Shown: one piece after another, positions 36,478 through 45,715 of the stretch
Position numbering within the stretch: the stretch's first letter is position 1
Layout: every line of letters starts with the position of its first letter
Origin: Pseudoalteromonas sp. MEBiC 03607
GTDB taxonomy: Bacteria; Pseudomonadota; Gammaproteobacteria; Enterobacterales; Alteromonadaceae
Direction of reading: 5' to 3'
DNA length: 64,000 bases
Assembly: GCF_004792295.1 (NCBI RefSeq)
Contig: NZ_SRRY01000001.1
Coordinates: forward strand, 1,188,501 to 1,252,500
Notes under the pieces: model-generated
What the model was told of the DNA's origin: nothing
Database searches by the model: none
What the model saw: the letters and a program-made list of their open reading frames with translations, nothing else
Program-made: the position numbers and the translations under genes

Positions 36478-36849
36478 ATGAGCGATTTAGATCATAGAGT
36501 TGGCGTTAGAGAGCAAAATTTAGTTGTTCGAAATCTAAAGCTTAGCAATGTCACAGAAGAAAGCTGTGACGAGTTAGTAAAAGAAATAGATCAGCTTTTT
36601 GGTATAGATGAAGTTAGTTACAACATCAAAGAAGGTGAAATACACCTTGCCTATGATGCCGCAAACGTAAGCCTTGATGGGATTGAGGAGGTAATCCGTA
36701 AGTATGGCGCAGATGTTCATGATGATTGGTGGACACATACTAAAGAAAGTTACTATAAATTTGTTGATCAGAACATCAAAGATAACTCTGTTCATAAGCC
36801 TTGGAGTTGTCATCAAGCACCTTCGGGGGCTGGCCGGAAAAACAAATGA
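36478..36849 (+). CDS. Small cytosolic protein resembling a heavy-metal-associated (HMA) fold without CxxC
   Basis: 123 residues, no signal peptide. LVVRNLKLSNVTEESCDELVKEIDQLFGIDEVSYNIKEGEIHLAYD has the beta-alpha-beta spacing of an HMA/ferredoxin-like domain, but the usual GMxCxxC loop is replaced by LSNVTEESC with one Cys. The Trp/His-containing C-terminus (DDWWTHTKESYY; KPWSCHQAP) may add ligands. Follows in the same operon as the Cu ATPase. Function unknown. Confidence 0.65.
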   Translation: MSDLDHRVGVREQNLVVRNLKLSNVTEESCDELVKEIDQLFGIDEVSYNIKEGEIHLAYDAANVSLDGIEEVIRKYGADVHDDWWTHTKESYYKFVDQNIKDNSVHKPWSCHQAPSGAGRKNK

Positions 36850-36899
36850 ATTCATAAAAAAGTGTATAGATAATTAGTTAGTCAAATGAGGTAACAGTG

Positions 36900-37250
36900 A
36901 TGAAAACACCCTATATAAAAACTCTTTTATTGCTTACATTCGGTTTATATTTAGTGGGTTGTTCTAATACCACTTTTTATCATAAATACATGATGAGAGG
37001 TCAGGTAGTAGAAAGTTCTGATAATCGAACTCTAATCTGTATTGGTGCTAAGCATGGCGCAGAGGTTGGGCAAAAATACAGTGTTATTAGATTCCATGAA
37101 AGAATAGTATTGAGTGAAGGTGACGATCCCTACACTATCGAAAAGGTAGGAACGGTACAAATTACTAAAATTGTGAATGATCATTTCGCAACTGTAAAGC
37201 TAGTGTCTGGTGACATTGCAGCGAAAGATATGGTGGAACTTGAAAACTAA
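36900..37250 (+). CDS. Small outer-membrane or periplasmic lipoprotein
   Basis: 116 residues, ATG 36900 with GAGG 7 bp upstream. The lipobox LVGC near residue 21 predicts a lipoprotein. The mature part is a small beta-rich domain (MRGQVVESSDNRTLICIGAKHGAEVGQKYSVIRF; VGTVQITKIVNDHFATVKLVSG) of the type seen in flagellar/secretion-associated beta-barrels, here with no clear family. Last gene of the copper block. Confidence 0.68.
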   Translation: MKTPYIKTLLLLTFGLYLVGCSNTTFYHKYMMRGQVVESSDNRTLICIGAKHGAEVGQKYSVIRFHERIVLSEGDDPYTIEKVGTVQITKIVNDHFATVKLVSGDIAAKDMVELEN

Positions 37251-37254
37251 TAAA

Positions 37255-37274
37255 GTGGTGGCGAAAGCCACCAC
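37255..37274. other. Strong hairpin after the lipoprotein gene
   Basis: GTGGTGGC-GAAA-GCCACCAC, 8-bp stem with a GNRA-like loop, 5 bp after the stop. No T-run on the plus side, so it may stabilise mRNA ends rather than terminate by itself. The 216 bp from here to 37466 hold no supported gene. Confidence 0.5.
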
Positions 37275-37466
37275 AAGAGCATAACAATAAAACTTAATGA
37301 AAAAGCTTTAGTGTTATTTTGTACAACCTTTGAGATTGTTTGCTCAGTTCTGGTTATCTTGATGCCAGTACGACAGAAAAAATGTTACATATGGATTAGA
37401 AAGGTGTGGGCTGGCATCCTAGGTCTAATCTTAACAGTTAAGGAGCCGCCGAATAGAGCTATACCT

Positions 37467-38198
37467 TTACATCAGCAGCATAATCAATGCTCCCGCGATC
37501 ATAAATAAGTTTTCAGATAGCGATACAAATCCAAGTGGCACACTACTATCGCCGCCTACACAGGCACACTTTAACTGGCGTTTGTCAATGTAAACGGCTT
37601 TGAAAACTGAAATTGCTCCAACTGTGCCGATAAACAATGAAAATGGTGCCACTGCGAGAGGCTGTAGTTGGGCAACCATACCAATACCTGCATATGCTTC
37701 AATGAAGGGATAAATATAACCATATCTTATCCATCTCATCGCTAGTAAATCATAAGTAATAAACGAATTTGTGAAACTGTATAGGTCTTTCAGTTTTTGC
37801 ACCGCTAAGAGCGTCATTGAAAAAGCTATAAATAGCATCAGTGTTCTGATGGAGATAAATGAGCCGGAAGCAAAATGTTGAGATGCGACAGCAAGAAGTG
37901 CAGCTATCGAGAAAATGGCTACAACTGGCGTGTAGGTTGTGCCAGTTTGACCTGCTTCATCTTTACCAAAATACTCTCTTAAGTCATCGTATCCTCCGAC
38001 ACGCTTTCCTTCAATAAAGGTTTGTGGCGTAGTTTTGACATCATGCTTATCTTTGAAGTCATCAGCTTGTTGTCTTGACGTGAGCTTATGATCTTCTACA
38101 TCATACCCTTGCCTCTCCAGCAAATCTTTCGACCTTAAACCATAGGGGCAGATATGTTCGTCAGTGACCATTCTGTACAGGGTAGCTGTCTTAGTCAT
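37467..38198 (-). CDS. Glutaredoxin domain fused to MauE/DoxX-like membrane domain
   Basis: 243 residues. Residues 1-80 are glutaredoxin-like, with active site EHICPYGLRSKDLL and the cis-Pro loop TTPQTFIEG; residues 90-243 have four to five membrane helices in the MauE pattern, including CACVGGDSSVPLGFVSLSENLFM with a Cys pair. Such fusions are found in metal-resistance islands and probably move reducing power across the membrane. AAGGAG precedes the ATG; one base separates it from the DUF305 gene upstream. Confidence 0.82.
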   Translation of the reverse strand: MTKTATLYRMVTDEHICPYGLRSKDLLERQGYDVEDHKLTSRQQADDFKDKHDVKTTPQTFIEGKRVGGYDDLREYFGKDEAGQTGTTYTPVVAIFSIAALLAVASQHFASGSFISIRTLMLFIAFSMTLLAVQKLKDLYSFTNSFITYDLLAMRWIRYGYIYPFIEAYAGIGMVAQLQPLAVAPFSLFIGTVGAISVFKAVYIDKRQLKCACVGGDSSVPLGFVSLSENLFMIAGALIMLLM

Positions 38199-38199
38199 C

Positions 38200-38721
38200 T
38201 TAGTCTCCTTTGTTCAGTGTGCCTTCAAACTTTGGGAGCGGTCGTTGCTCAGCCTGAGCTTGTGAGCTGACCTTTCCATTTTCAGAAATATCCTTAATCA
38301 GCCATTCCATTTCTTTTATTTCTTTTCGTTGGGCTTTAATAATACCATTTGCCAATTCACGCACGCGTACATCCTCCAAAGTTGAATGCTCACTAGTAAG
38401 AATAGCAATGGAGTGATGAGGAATCATCGCTTTCATGTAGGCAGTGTCAGAAATTGTGCTTTGAGAGCGAACAAGATAAAGACATATGGCGAACAGTATT
38501 GTCGCCAATAGAAAAATAGCCATGTTGAGCTTCTTGTTACTGTACATGCCAAGCATAAAGGCCAGCATGATCATTGCCATACCTGCTCCCATATACAACG
38601 CCATATAGATACGCGTTTCACTAAACCATATATGTGATACTGCGTAAGTGTTGAGATACATCATGACAAACATAGCAATGGTTGAGGTGATGATCATTGC
38701 AGCAAATCTTGAGTATTTCAT
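38200..38721 (-). CDS. DUF305 family membrane-anchored protein
   Basis: 173 residues. Three N-terminal helices (about residues 8-90), then a short DUF305 domain facing the periplasm, with the signature YMKAMIPHHSIAILTSEHS (His-His metal site) and AQRKEIKEMEWLIKDI. DUF305 proteins are ferritin-like helical proteins common in copper and silver resistance loci. Co-transcribed with the glutaredoxin-MauE gene. Confidence 0.85.
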   Translation of the reverse strand: MKYSRFAAMIITSTIAMFVMMYLNTYAVSHIWFSETRIYMALYMGAGMAMIMLAFMLGMYSNKKLNMAIFLLATILFAICLYLVRSQSTISDTAYMKAMIPHHSIAILTSEHSTLEDVRVRELANGIIKAQRKEIKEMEWLIKDISENGKVSSQAQAEQRPLPKFEGTLNKGD

Positions 38722-38993
38722 AAGTAATCCTTACATTGATAGTGTAAATATTTCCCACTGTTAGCCTATTATTCTCTACATGTGGTCATGTTCTCGAAAA
38801 ATTGCAAGTAATGAGCCAGTATCAATAAGAGTATTTGTAATACGATTGACTCAATTTCAGCGCAATTATTGTGAATCAGTACTAATCTACACATTTCGGT
38901 GTAAGAGTTTATGGGCAAAAAATCTTCTTTGAAGGAGATCAAATCAGCTTATATTTAGAGTTTGAGTTTTGAACTTGTGATAGACACAGGCGG
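38722..38993. other. AT-rich intergenic stretch upstream of the DUF305 gene
   Basis: No gene supported. Contains the expected minus-strand promoter region of the DUF305 operon and sequence of unknown origin leading into the decayed duplication that starts at 38994. Confidence 0.3.
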
Positions 38994-39535
38994 AATTGGC
39001 TTTAGTTAACAATCTAATGTGGGAACTCAAAGTACTACAAGCTGAGCTTCAACAAATGTAAGCTCGTGTACAAGTGAAGACACAGTTAAAGCATGTGGAA
39101 GAATTAATCTTGATAGTTAGAGTTGTCATTTATTTCACTTTTTAAATGAACGAATATTGATCTTTTATCTCGTTCATGTCCGAAAGCTAAAAGTTTCCTA
39201 CACATGAAAGTGGTTTTGCAAGAGTATCTACTAGAGAACAAGATTTGAATGCTCAACTGTTCAGTTGGGCTATTATGGTTGTAAAAAAATATTATAAGGC
39301 AATGTGTCTGGTACTTCGGTTAGAAATGAAAAAAGTTAAAGAAGCTAATCGATTTCATCAGGTAGGGTGATGAGGTAATAGTTACTCGCCTTGATCGGCT
39401 AGGCCGATCATTAAAGTCTATTCTTGAGGACATTGAAAGTACTCACAAACGGGGCGATTGTTCAAAGATTATTAATGGTTCTGTCAGTACAAAAAATGAT
39501 AATCCGTTTACCAGTTTCATTCATAATCTGCGCAA
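38994..39535 (+). pseudogene. Decayed copy of the merR-type 3' end, res site and resolvase 5' part
   Basis: Closely similar, with many substitutions and small indels, to the sequence starting at 48344 and running to about 48920: the last third of the PbrR/CadR-like gene, the intergenic res region (a res subsite dyad is still visible, TGTCCGAAA at 39177-39185 and TTTCCTACA at 39194-39202), and about the first 105 codons of the resolvase. The resolvase copy has lost one G after ATGAAAGT (frameshift) and has internal stops. The segment with the LDRLGRS motif (39385-39420) is nearly identical. Similarity ends about 39535. Confidence 0.85.
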
Positions 39536-39565
39536 TTAGCAATAATGACGTGCGTTCATAACGGT

Positions 39566-39736
39566 CATAAAGAGCAATCCCCCTGCGCTGAAATAATGCT
39601 TATTCCTTCATTGGATATAAGCGAACAGCTTAAGTTAAATGAAATTACTCAAATTACCTTATTAAACTTGTCACAGGGAGAGCATGAGTTTCATTGTCAG
39701 ATACAAATCTATCGCGGCGTCTTAAAAGTAATTTAG
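39566..39736 (+). pseudogene. Duplicated 3' part of the cupredoxin-like gene
   Basis: Codons matching SPCAETMLIPSLD to RGVLKVV of the 34705-35058 gene, nearly base-identical, including EHEFHC, but without the N-terminal helix and the first half of the domain. Met ligands are changed (CQIQIYRG instead of CQMQMYRG). It has no start of its own and follows the decayed resolvase copy, so it is a translocated fragment. Confidence 0.85.
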
Positions 39737-39784
39737 TTTTAAATAGGTCTTTTTACACACCTGAACGAGCAAAAGTAACTTAAC

Positions 39785-39816
39785 AAAAGGCTTCTCGAAA
39801 ACATTACGAGAAGCCT
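39785..39816 (-). terminator. Terminator of the czc operon
   Basis: AGGCTTCTCG (39788-39797) pairs with CGAGAAGCCT (39807-39816). On the minus strand it follows the czcA stop at 39828 and is followed by TTTTG. Confidence 0.8.
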
Positions 39817-39827
39817 CTAAATTAAAG

Positions 39828-42800
39828 TTAAGATTTGTATTTACTGTAAACAATTCTATATAGAACAGGCAAAACAACTAAAGTAAGTAAAGTAGAGGAA
39901 ATAATCCCTCCAATTACCACCGTTGCTAATGGCCTCTGAACTTCAGCCCCAGTTCCGACGTTTAATGCCATAGGAATGAAACCTAAGCTAGCAACCAAAG
40001 CGGTCATTAATACAGGGCGAAGCCTGATAGTTGCACCTTCGATAATTGAGTTTATTAGCTCTCCTGTTTCAAGTAATCGCTGTTTAATGAATGACAGCAT
40101 CACCAGTCCATTTAATACAGCTATCCCTGAAAGAGCGATAAATCCAACAGCAGCAGAAATTGAAAGAGGCATGTCTCTTAACCACAAAGCCAATACGCCG
40201 CCTGTAAGTGCTAAAGGCACACCACTAAATATGATCAGGGCATCTTTTATTGAACTAAATGCTATGACAAGCAGTGTCAAAATTACAAACAATGTGGCAG
40301 GTACTACGATGGATAATCTTTGCGTTGCACTCTCAAGTTGCTCAAATGTTCCGCCGTACTCAAGCCAATAACCAGCAGGCAATTCAACATTTTGTTGAAT
40401 TTTTTGCTGTGCCTCTTGTACGAATGAGCCTAGATCTCGGTTTCTAACATTTGCTGTAATTACAATTCGTCGCTTACCATTTTCTCGGCTTATTTGACTT
40501 GGAACTGTCGTATAATTTAACTCTGCAACTTCGCTTACAGGTACAAACTCACCACTTTCTGTCGCGATTGGCAAATTACCTAGCTGATCAAGGTTGGCTC
40601 TCAACAGCTCAGGATATCTAACTACAATTTCAAATCGACGATCACCTTCGAATATTAACCCTGCGCCTTCACCTGACACGACTGTTTTTAACCAAGACTG
40701 TAAGTCGCTTGCATCCAACCCGTATAGCGCTAATGCTTCAGGCTTGGGGTTAACGGTAAAGATAGGCACGTCATCAACTTGTTCGAGCCGCGCATCAGCA
40801 ACACCTGAAATTGTATTGAGTGTAGCCAAAACTTCTTGTGCAGAAATGACAAGTTGGGATAGATCATCACCGTAGAGCTTAATCCCTAAATCAGCTCTTA
40901 CTCCGCTAATTAATTCGTTAAATCGCATCTGAATTGGTTGAGTAAACTCATAATTATTGCCGGGAATAGAGCTGAGATCTTTTTCCAGCCTTTCAACAAA
41001 ATCCTCTTTCGTTAAATTAGGGTCGGGCCATTGCTCTCTCGGCTTTAATATCAGAAAAGTATCAGTCACATTTGGCGGCATCGCGTCTGTCGCAACTTCT
41101 GCTGTGCCCGTTTTTGAAAACACCGTAACAACTTCATCATATTTCATAATTTGTTGTTCAAGTACCTTCTGCATTTCTACAGCTTGGTCAATACCCGTGC
41201 CCGGAATACGCATCGCGTGCAGTGCAATGTCACCTTCATTAAGTTGAGGAACAAATTCAGATCCTAATTTACTACCAAGTAATATGCTAAATGTCACAAG
41301 TAAAGCAGCGCCGCAAACAACTAGCCAACGTAGTTTTAAAGCCCACTTCAAAACAGGACTATAAACTGACTTAGCGCCGACAATTACTGGACTTTCTTTT
41401 TCGCTGATTTTGCCTTTCAAGAATAAAGCAACCGCAGCGGGGACTAGCGTGAAGGTAAATACCATTGCAGACAATAGAGCGATTATCACCGTTGCGGCCA
41501 TCGGATGAAACATTTTGCCCTCGACACCCGATAAGGTAAACAAAGGTAAATAGACAATCGTTATGATCAATACGCCAAAAACACTAGGTCGTATAACCTC
41601 ATTGGTAGCAGAATAAACAATGTCTAGGCGTTCTTTCAGGGAAATGACAGAACTATTTCGTTTTTGGCTTTCTGCTAACCGCCTAATGCAGTTCTCAACG
41701 ATTATTACCGCGCCATCGACAATCAATCCAAAATCTAAGGCTCCCAGACTCATTAAATTCGCAGAGACTTTGCTTTGAACCATGCCCGTGATTGTTGCCA
41801 ACATTGCCAAAGGAATTACTGCGGCGGTAATCAAAGCGGCGCGTATGTTACCCAGTAATAGGAACAATACGAAGATAACCAGTAATGCACCTTCAATAAG
41901 ATTTTTCTGTACGGTGCTAATTGCTTTATCAACCAGAGTTGTCCTGTCATATAAGGGAACTATGGACACGCCTTGAGGTAAACTGTTTTGGATTTCACTA
42001 AGCTTGTCACCAACAGCCAATGCCACCGAGCGTGAATTTTCTCCTACCAGCATCATTGCGGTGCCAATCACACTTTCCTTGCCTTCCAGTGATGCAGCTC
42101 CTGTCCTTAGCTCTTTTCCTATCGCAACTTCGGCGACATCTTTAACTTTTACAAGTGTGCCGTCGTCGCTTTTTATAATGACGTTTTGGATGTCTTGAAT
42201 AGATTGCAACTGAGCTTGTGAACGAACAAGAATTTGCTGTCCGCTTCTTTCGATGAATCCAGCCCCTTGATTTGCATTATTTCGCATTATTGCATTTGAT
42301 AGTGCTTCACTGGTAATACCGAAGTGCAACATCCTTAACGGATCGGGATTGATATGGTATTGCTTTTTATAGCCACCAATTGCATTGATTTCCGTAATCC
42401 CTTTAACCAATGCAAGTTGTGGTTTCACTACCCAGTCATGGATCTCCCTTAACGCCATCGCATCATAGGGTAAGCCATTATTCTGCTTTGCACTTTCGTC
42501 GGCAGTTATACTGTACATGTATATTTCACCGAGGCCCGTAGCAATTGGTCCCATTTCTGGTTCAATGCCAAACGGTAGTTGCTCCTTAATTGCGCTAAGT
42601 CGCTCATTGATTAGGTTTCTGGCAAAATACAAATCTGTGCCTTCTTCAAACACAACAGTCACTTGCGACAGGCCATATCGAGAAAGTGAACGGGTATAAT
42701 CCAGCTTAGGTAAACCTGCCAAGCCCGTTTCGACGATAAACGTAATCCGTTGCTCTGTTTCCAAAGGTGAATAACCTTGAGCCTGCGTGTTTATTTGTAC

Positions 42801-42938
42801 CTGTACATTGGTTATATCTGGCACAGCGTCAATAGGTAGCTTCTGATAGTTCCATATTCCTAAAGCGATGATAAACAAGGCCATAAGCAACATAGTACCA
42901 CGTCTACGGATAGATAATTCTAGTATCCAAGCGATCAT
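39828..42938 (-). CDS. czcA: CzcA-type heavy-metal RND efflux pump (Co/Zn/Cd)
   Basis: 1036 residues from ATG 42938 (GAGGTG upstream); an extension to 42980 is possible but lacks a good site. TM4 reads GALDFGLIVDGAVIIVEN, carrying the Asp-Asp-Glu set that marks CzcA-type divalent cation pumps, unlike the CusA on this island. Other family features: QLNEGDIALHAMRIPGTG, FSKTGTAEVATDAMPPNVTDTF. It pumps divalent cations from periplasm to outside together with CzcBC. End of a minus-strand operon. Confidence 0.92.
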   Translation of the reverse strand: MIAWILELSIRRRGTMLLMALFIIALGIWNYQKLPIDAVPDITNVQVQINTQAQGYSPLETEQRITFIVETGLAGLPKLDYTRSLSRYGLSQVTVVFEEGTDLYFARNLINERLSAIKEQLPFGIEPEMGPIATGLGEIYMYSITADESAKQNNGLPYDAMALREIHDWVVKPQLALVKGITEINAIGGYKKQYHINPDPLRMLHFGITSEALSNAIMRNNANQGAGFIERSGQQILVRSQAQLQSIQDIQNVIIKSDDGTLVKVKDVAEVAIGKELRTGAASLEGKESVIGTAMMLVGENSRSVALAVGDKLSEIQNSLPQGVSIVPLYDRTTLVDKAISTVQKNLIEGALLVIFVLFLLLGNIRAALITAAVIPLAMLATITGMVQSKVSANLMSLGALDFGLIVDGAVIIVENCIRRLAESQKRNSSVISLKERLDIVYSATNEVIRPSVFGVLIITIVYLPLFTLSGVEGKMFHPMAATVIIALLSAMVFTFTLVPAAVALFLKGKISEKESPVIVGAKSVYSPVLKWALKLRWLVVCGAALLVTFSILLGSKLGSEFVPQLNEGDIALHAMRIPGTGIDQAVEMQKVLEQQIMKYDEVVTVFSKTGTAEVATDAMPPNVTDTFLILKPREQWPDPNLTKEDFVERLEKDLSSIPGNNYEFTQPIQMRFNELISGVRADLGIKLYGDDLSQLVISAQEVLATLNTISGVADARLEQVDDVPIFTVNPKPEALALYGLDASDLQSWLKTVVSGEGAGLIFEGDRRFEIVVRYPELLRANLDQLGNLPIATESGEFVPVSEVAELNYTTVPSQISRENGKRRIVITANVRNRDLGSFVQEAQQKIQQNVELPAGYWLEYGGTFEQLESATQRLSIVVPATLFVILTLLVIAFSSIKDALIIFSGVPLALTGGVLALWLRDMPLSISAAVGFIALSGIAVLNGLVMLSFIKQRLLETGELINSIIEGATIRLRPVLMTALVASLGFIPMALNVGTGAEVQRPLATVVIGGIISSTLLTLVVLPVLYRIVYSKYKS

Positions 42939-42992
42939 ATTTTCACCTCGATAATACTGAAGCCAATATGTAGAGGACAAAAAGGTCGGAGA

Positions 42993-43907
42993 TTAGTGTT
43001 CATGTCCAGCCTCCGATTTTTTTAGATCAGCAACTAGCAGATAACTGTTCTTTACAACCACACTTTCGCCGACGTTCAAACCGTCGATGATAGCAATATT
43101 GATAGCGTCTGAAGCGCCAGTTTTTACGGCGCTAGGGTGGTATTCATTGCCTTCTTTAATAAAAACAACATCTTTGCCTTCAAACTCTTGAATGGCTCCT
43201 TTTGGCACAACAACTGGAGCAGAGTGTTGACTGGTCGTAACCGCACCTTTAATTACAGTGCCAAGCGGCCACTTGTTGGTTTTGTTATCCAATTTTACAA
43301 ATGCCAATGAGTATGGCTTGTCGTTTAGTGATGGTGTTAAATAGCTAATTTGCGCACTTTGATTAAATTCAGTGCTATGAATTAGCACCTGCTGGTTAGC
43401 GTTAACCTTACTTAGCTGAGTAGGAAACACTGATAGTTGTGCCCAAACCACGTCAAAATTGGCTATTGTCAGCAAGTTTTCACCATTTGTAAGCTCGCCA
43501 ATATTGGCTTGCCTAGCGACTATACGCCCAGACATTGGTGCTTTTATCGAATATTGATTTAAGCTCTCATTGGATTCAATCACTACCAACGTTTCACCTT
43601 TTTTGACCTCTTCGCCGAGATTGACTTTTACTTCCTTAATAACACCATCGAATCTAGCGTTAACGTGCGCAAGTGAGGCAGGATCGGCAACGATTTTTCC
43701 ATATACAACTTCTTCGTTATGAATAACACCGCTAGTTGCTGCTACTGTTTCAATGCTGTTTTGTTTAGCCATCTCAACAGACATAGAGACTATTTCATCT
43801 TTGTGTTCTTCACTGGCTGAGGTCGTGATGGAGGTGAAACCAATTACAGCAACAAGCATTAATTTGAAAAGGCTGATTGGTGAATTTAATATATTTTTCT
43901 TTTTCAT
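42993..43907 (-). CDS. czcB: CzcB-type periplasmic adaptor of the RND pump
   Basis: 304 residues: signal or anchor helix, short linker, barrel-sandwich (biotinyl-lipoyl-like, VIKEVKVNLGEEVKKGETLVVIES, and APMSGRIVARQANIGELTNGENLLTIAN), beta-barrel and a C-terminal membrane-proximal domain. It is shorter than CzcB of Cupriavidus because the long coiled hairpin is nearly absent. Ends with a His tail (AGHEH). Its stop lies 54 bp before the czcA start; czcC is 2 bp upstream. Confidence 0.85.
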   Translation of the reverse strand: MKKKNILNSPISLFKLMLVAVIGFTSITTSASEEHKDEIVSMSVEMAKQNSIETVAATSGVIHNEEVVYGKIVADPASLAHVNARFDGVIKEVKVNLGEEVKKGETLVVIESNESLNQYSIKAPMSGRIVARQANIGELTNGENLLTIANFDVVWAQLSVFPTQLSKVNANQQVLIHSTEFNQSAQISYLTPSLNDKPYSLAFVKLDNKTNKWPLGTVIKGAVTTSQHSAPVVVPKGAIQEFEGKDVVFIKEGNEYHPSAVKTGASDAINIAIIDGLNVGESVVVKNSYLLVADLKKSEAGHEH

Positions 43908-43909
43908 GA

Positions 43910-45238
43910 TTAATTCTCAATAAAGCTTGAAAGTTGGCTTTCTGTATTGCCGGAAGAAATTAATGGAATGCCTGATAAGGACTCAATGGAGGCGCTTTGT
44001 TTGTGAACCTCACTTGCGGCAAAAATAAGCGCATATTGCATCTCAATAAGCTCTTTTTGAACTGAAACTAGCTCTAAATAACTAAAGCGCCCGTCCGAAT
44101 AGGCTTTTTGCACTAATGACAAAGCACTTTCTTGAGGCGGAATAATACTGGTTTGTAAGGTTTCAACCGTAAGGCGAGCCTCTTCCTGAGCCGCATAAAA
44201 TGTCGCTAATTGGCTGTAAATTGCTCGCTCACTGGCTTTCCGTTGCTGCTCAACTTCATCGAGTTTTGCTTTTTGAGATTGATAGCTGCCTCTATTTCTA
44301 TCACTCGTAAACAGAGGGACGCTAATTCCTGCAACCAACGCAGTCTCATTGCTACCTTCAAGTCTTTTCACACCTGCGCTCCACGTTATATTAGCGTGGC
44401 TTTGTGCGTTGATTGATTGTAATTGAGCTTGCTGAATTCTCGATTGCTCTGCATAAGCTAATATATGAGGACTTTGAGAAAGTTGAGCCATGATGTATTC
44501 GAGTGATATTGTTTTGGGAAGTGCAAATAAATCGCCTGATACACGAGAGAATTGCGGTGATTGTTCTCCCCACATAATAGCTAACTTACGAACACTGGCC
44601 TCTAACTGCTTGGAAATGGTTAGCGTCTTTAGTCGAGCTGTTGCTAAAGCTGCATCAGCTCGTTTTTGCTCTGATGACGGTGCCGAACCAACACGAACTT
44701 TTTTGGAGACAGTTTGATAGGTTTCTCGTGCTAGCTTTTCTGCATTTTCATTGACGAGCATGATTTGCTGTAACGTCAAAACATCGATATAGCGAGCTGC
44801 TACTTCACCCAAAATATCGAGTGTTTGTATTCTTTTTTCAACAGCTATTGCTTGCTGTTGGGCATTAACATAAAGCTTTCTGCTATTTACCTTATCTCCC
44901 AATTCCACCACGGAAGATATTGATAAGGTAAGTTCAGCGTCGCTGAATCCAGATACATCACCTGTACCTGCAAAGTTTTCCAATTCAGCGCTGACGTTAT
45001 ATTCAGGTTTTAACCCTGCGGTAGCTAACTCGCCGTCTAAACGCTTTTGTTTGTATTTAAAAGCTGTTAGCTGTGGGTTGTTTGCAAGTGTTCGTTGTAT
45101 TGCCTCTGACAATGAAACTGAATCAACAGTTAAGTCATTTGCAAATACATTATTAGTTGTCACTAAAAACGACAACAGAAGCAACCGTTTTACTTTCTTC
45201 CAAGCAAGTACGGGGGCCTTAAAATAAGACATATTCAT
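43910..45238 (-). CDS. czcC: CzcC-type outer-membrane efflux channel
   Basis: 442 residues, signal peptide (ending NVFAND), two OEP repeats (SVSLSEAIQRTLANNPQLTAFKYKQKRLDG; second from about residue 245). No lipoprotein Cys. First of the czcCBA set; ATG 45238 with AGGAC upstream, or ATG 45232. Confidence 0.85.
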   Translation of the reverse strand: MNMSYFKAPVLAWKKVKRLLLLSFLVTTNNVFANDLTVDSVSLSEAIQRTLANNPQLTAFKYKQKRLDGELATAGLKPEYNVSAELENFAGTGDVSGFSDAELTLSISSVVELGDKVNSRKLYVNAQQQAIAVEKRIQTLDILGEVAARYIDVLTLQQIMLVNENAEKLARETYQTVSKKVRVGSAPSSEQKRADAALATARLKTLTISKQLEASVRKLAIMWGEQSPQFSRVSGDLFALPKTISLEYIMAQLSQSPHILAYAEQSRIQQAQLQSINAQSHANITWSAGVKRLEGSNETALVAGISVPLFTSDRNRGSYQSQKAKLDEVEQQRKASERAIYSQLATFYAAQEEARLTVETLQTSIIPPQESALSLVQKAYSDGRFSYLELVSVQKELIEMQYALIFAASEVHKQSASIESLSGIPLISSGNTESQLSSFIEN

Positions 45239-45307
45239 ATTTTGTCCTGTTTATTTTATGAAACGAGCGTTGGCTTCACCGCCTAACGCGCCAATTAAAT
45301 AAAAGGA

Positions 45308-45670
45308 CTAACTTTTGGGAGGTCGAAGTAATCTGGAAGGGGGAGCTTCAATGACTACTTTTAAATAATCAAATACCTGACTTGATTTGAAATCAATGTC
45401 TCTACTGATGTAAACATGCGTAGCAAACTGTACATGCGAGCCATTGCAGTGTCCGCAATGATGACAATCAGCGGGGTTGTGTTGGTCATTATCTGCTGAT
45501 GATTGTATTAATTTTTCAGAAGAAATGTGGTCATCTAAAGCATGAACATGCTCGGTTTTTATATGCTCGGAATCAACAATATGAACATCAGCAACTTTTG
45601 CCACAGCAGAAAATGACTGAAGTAATATCAGCACTATCATGATGTATGCAGGGAATTGTTTAATATTCAT
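45308..45670 (-). CDS. CzcI-like small periplasmic metal-binding protein
   Basis: 120 residues with signal peptide (ending SAVAKV), His-rich region (HIVDSEHIKTEHVHALDDH) and CHHCGHCNGSH near residue 70. The C-terminus EAPPSRLLRPPKS is typical of the small proteins preceding czcCBA (CzcI type). 69 bp upstream of czcC. Probably modulates or buffers Zn/Cd/Co in the periplasm. Confidence 0.75.
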   Translation of the reverse strand: MNIKQFPAYIMIVLILLQSFSAVAKVADVHIVDSEHIKTEHVHALDDHISSEKLIQSSADNDQHNPADCHHCGHCNGSHVQFATHVYISRDIDFKSSQVFDYLKVVIEAPPSRLLRPPKS

Positions 45671-45715
45671 TTCGTTTCAACTATCTCTTAGTTATGCCAA
45701 TGTTAACACTATCGT

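Noticed and set aside
37311..37508. Small plus-strand reading frame after the lipoprotein
   Set aside because: No ribosome-binding site, no similarity to anything recognised and it overlaps the end of the glutaredoxin-MauE gene on the other strand.
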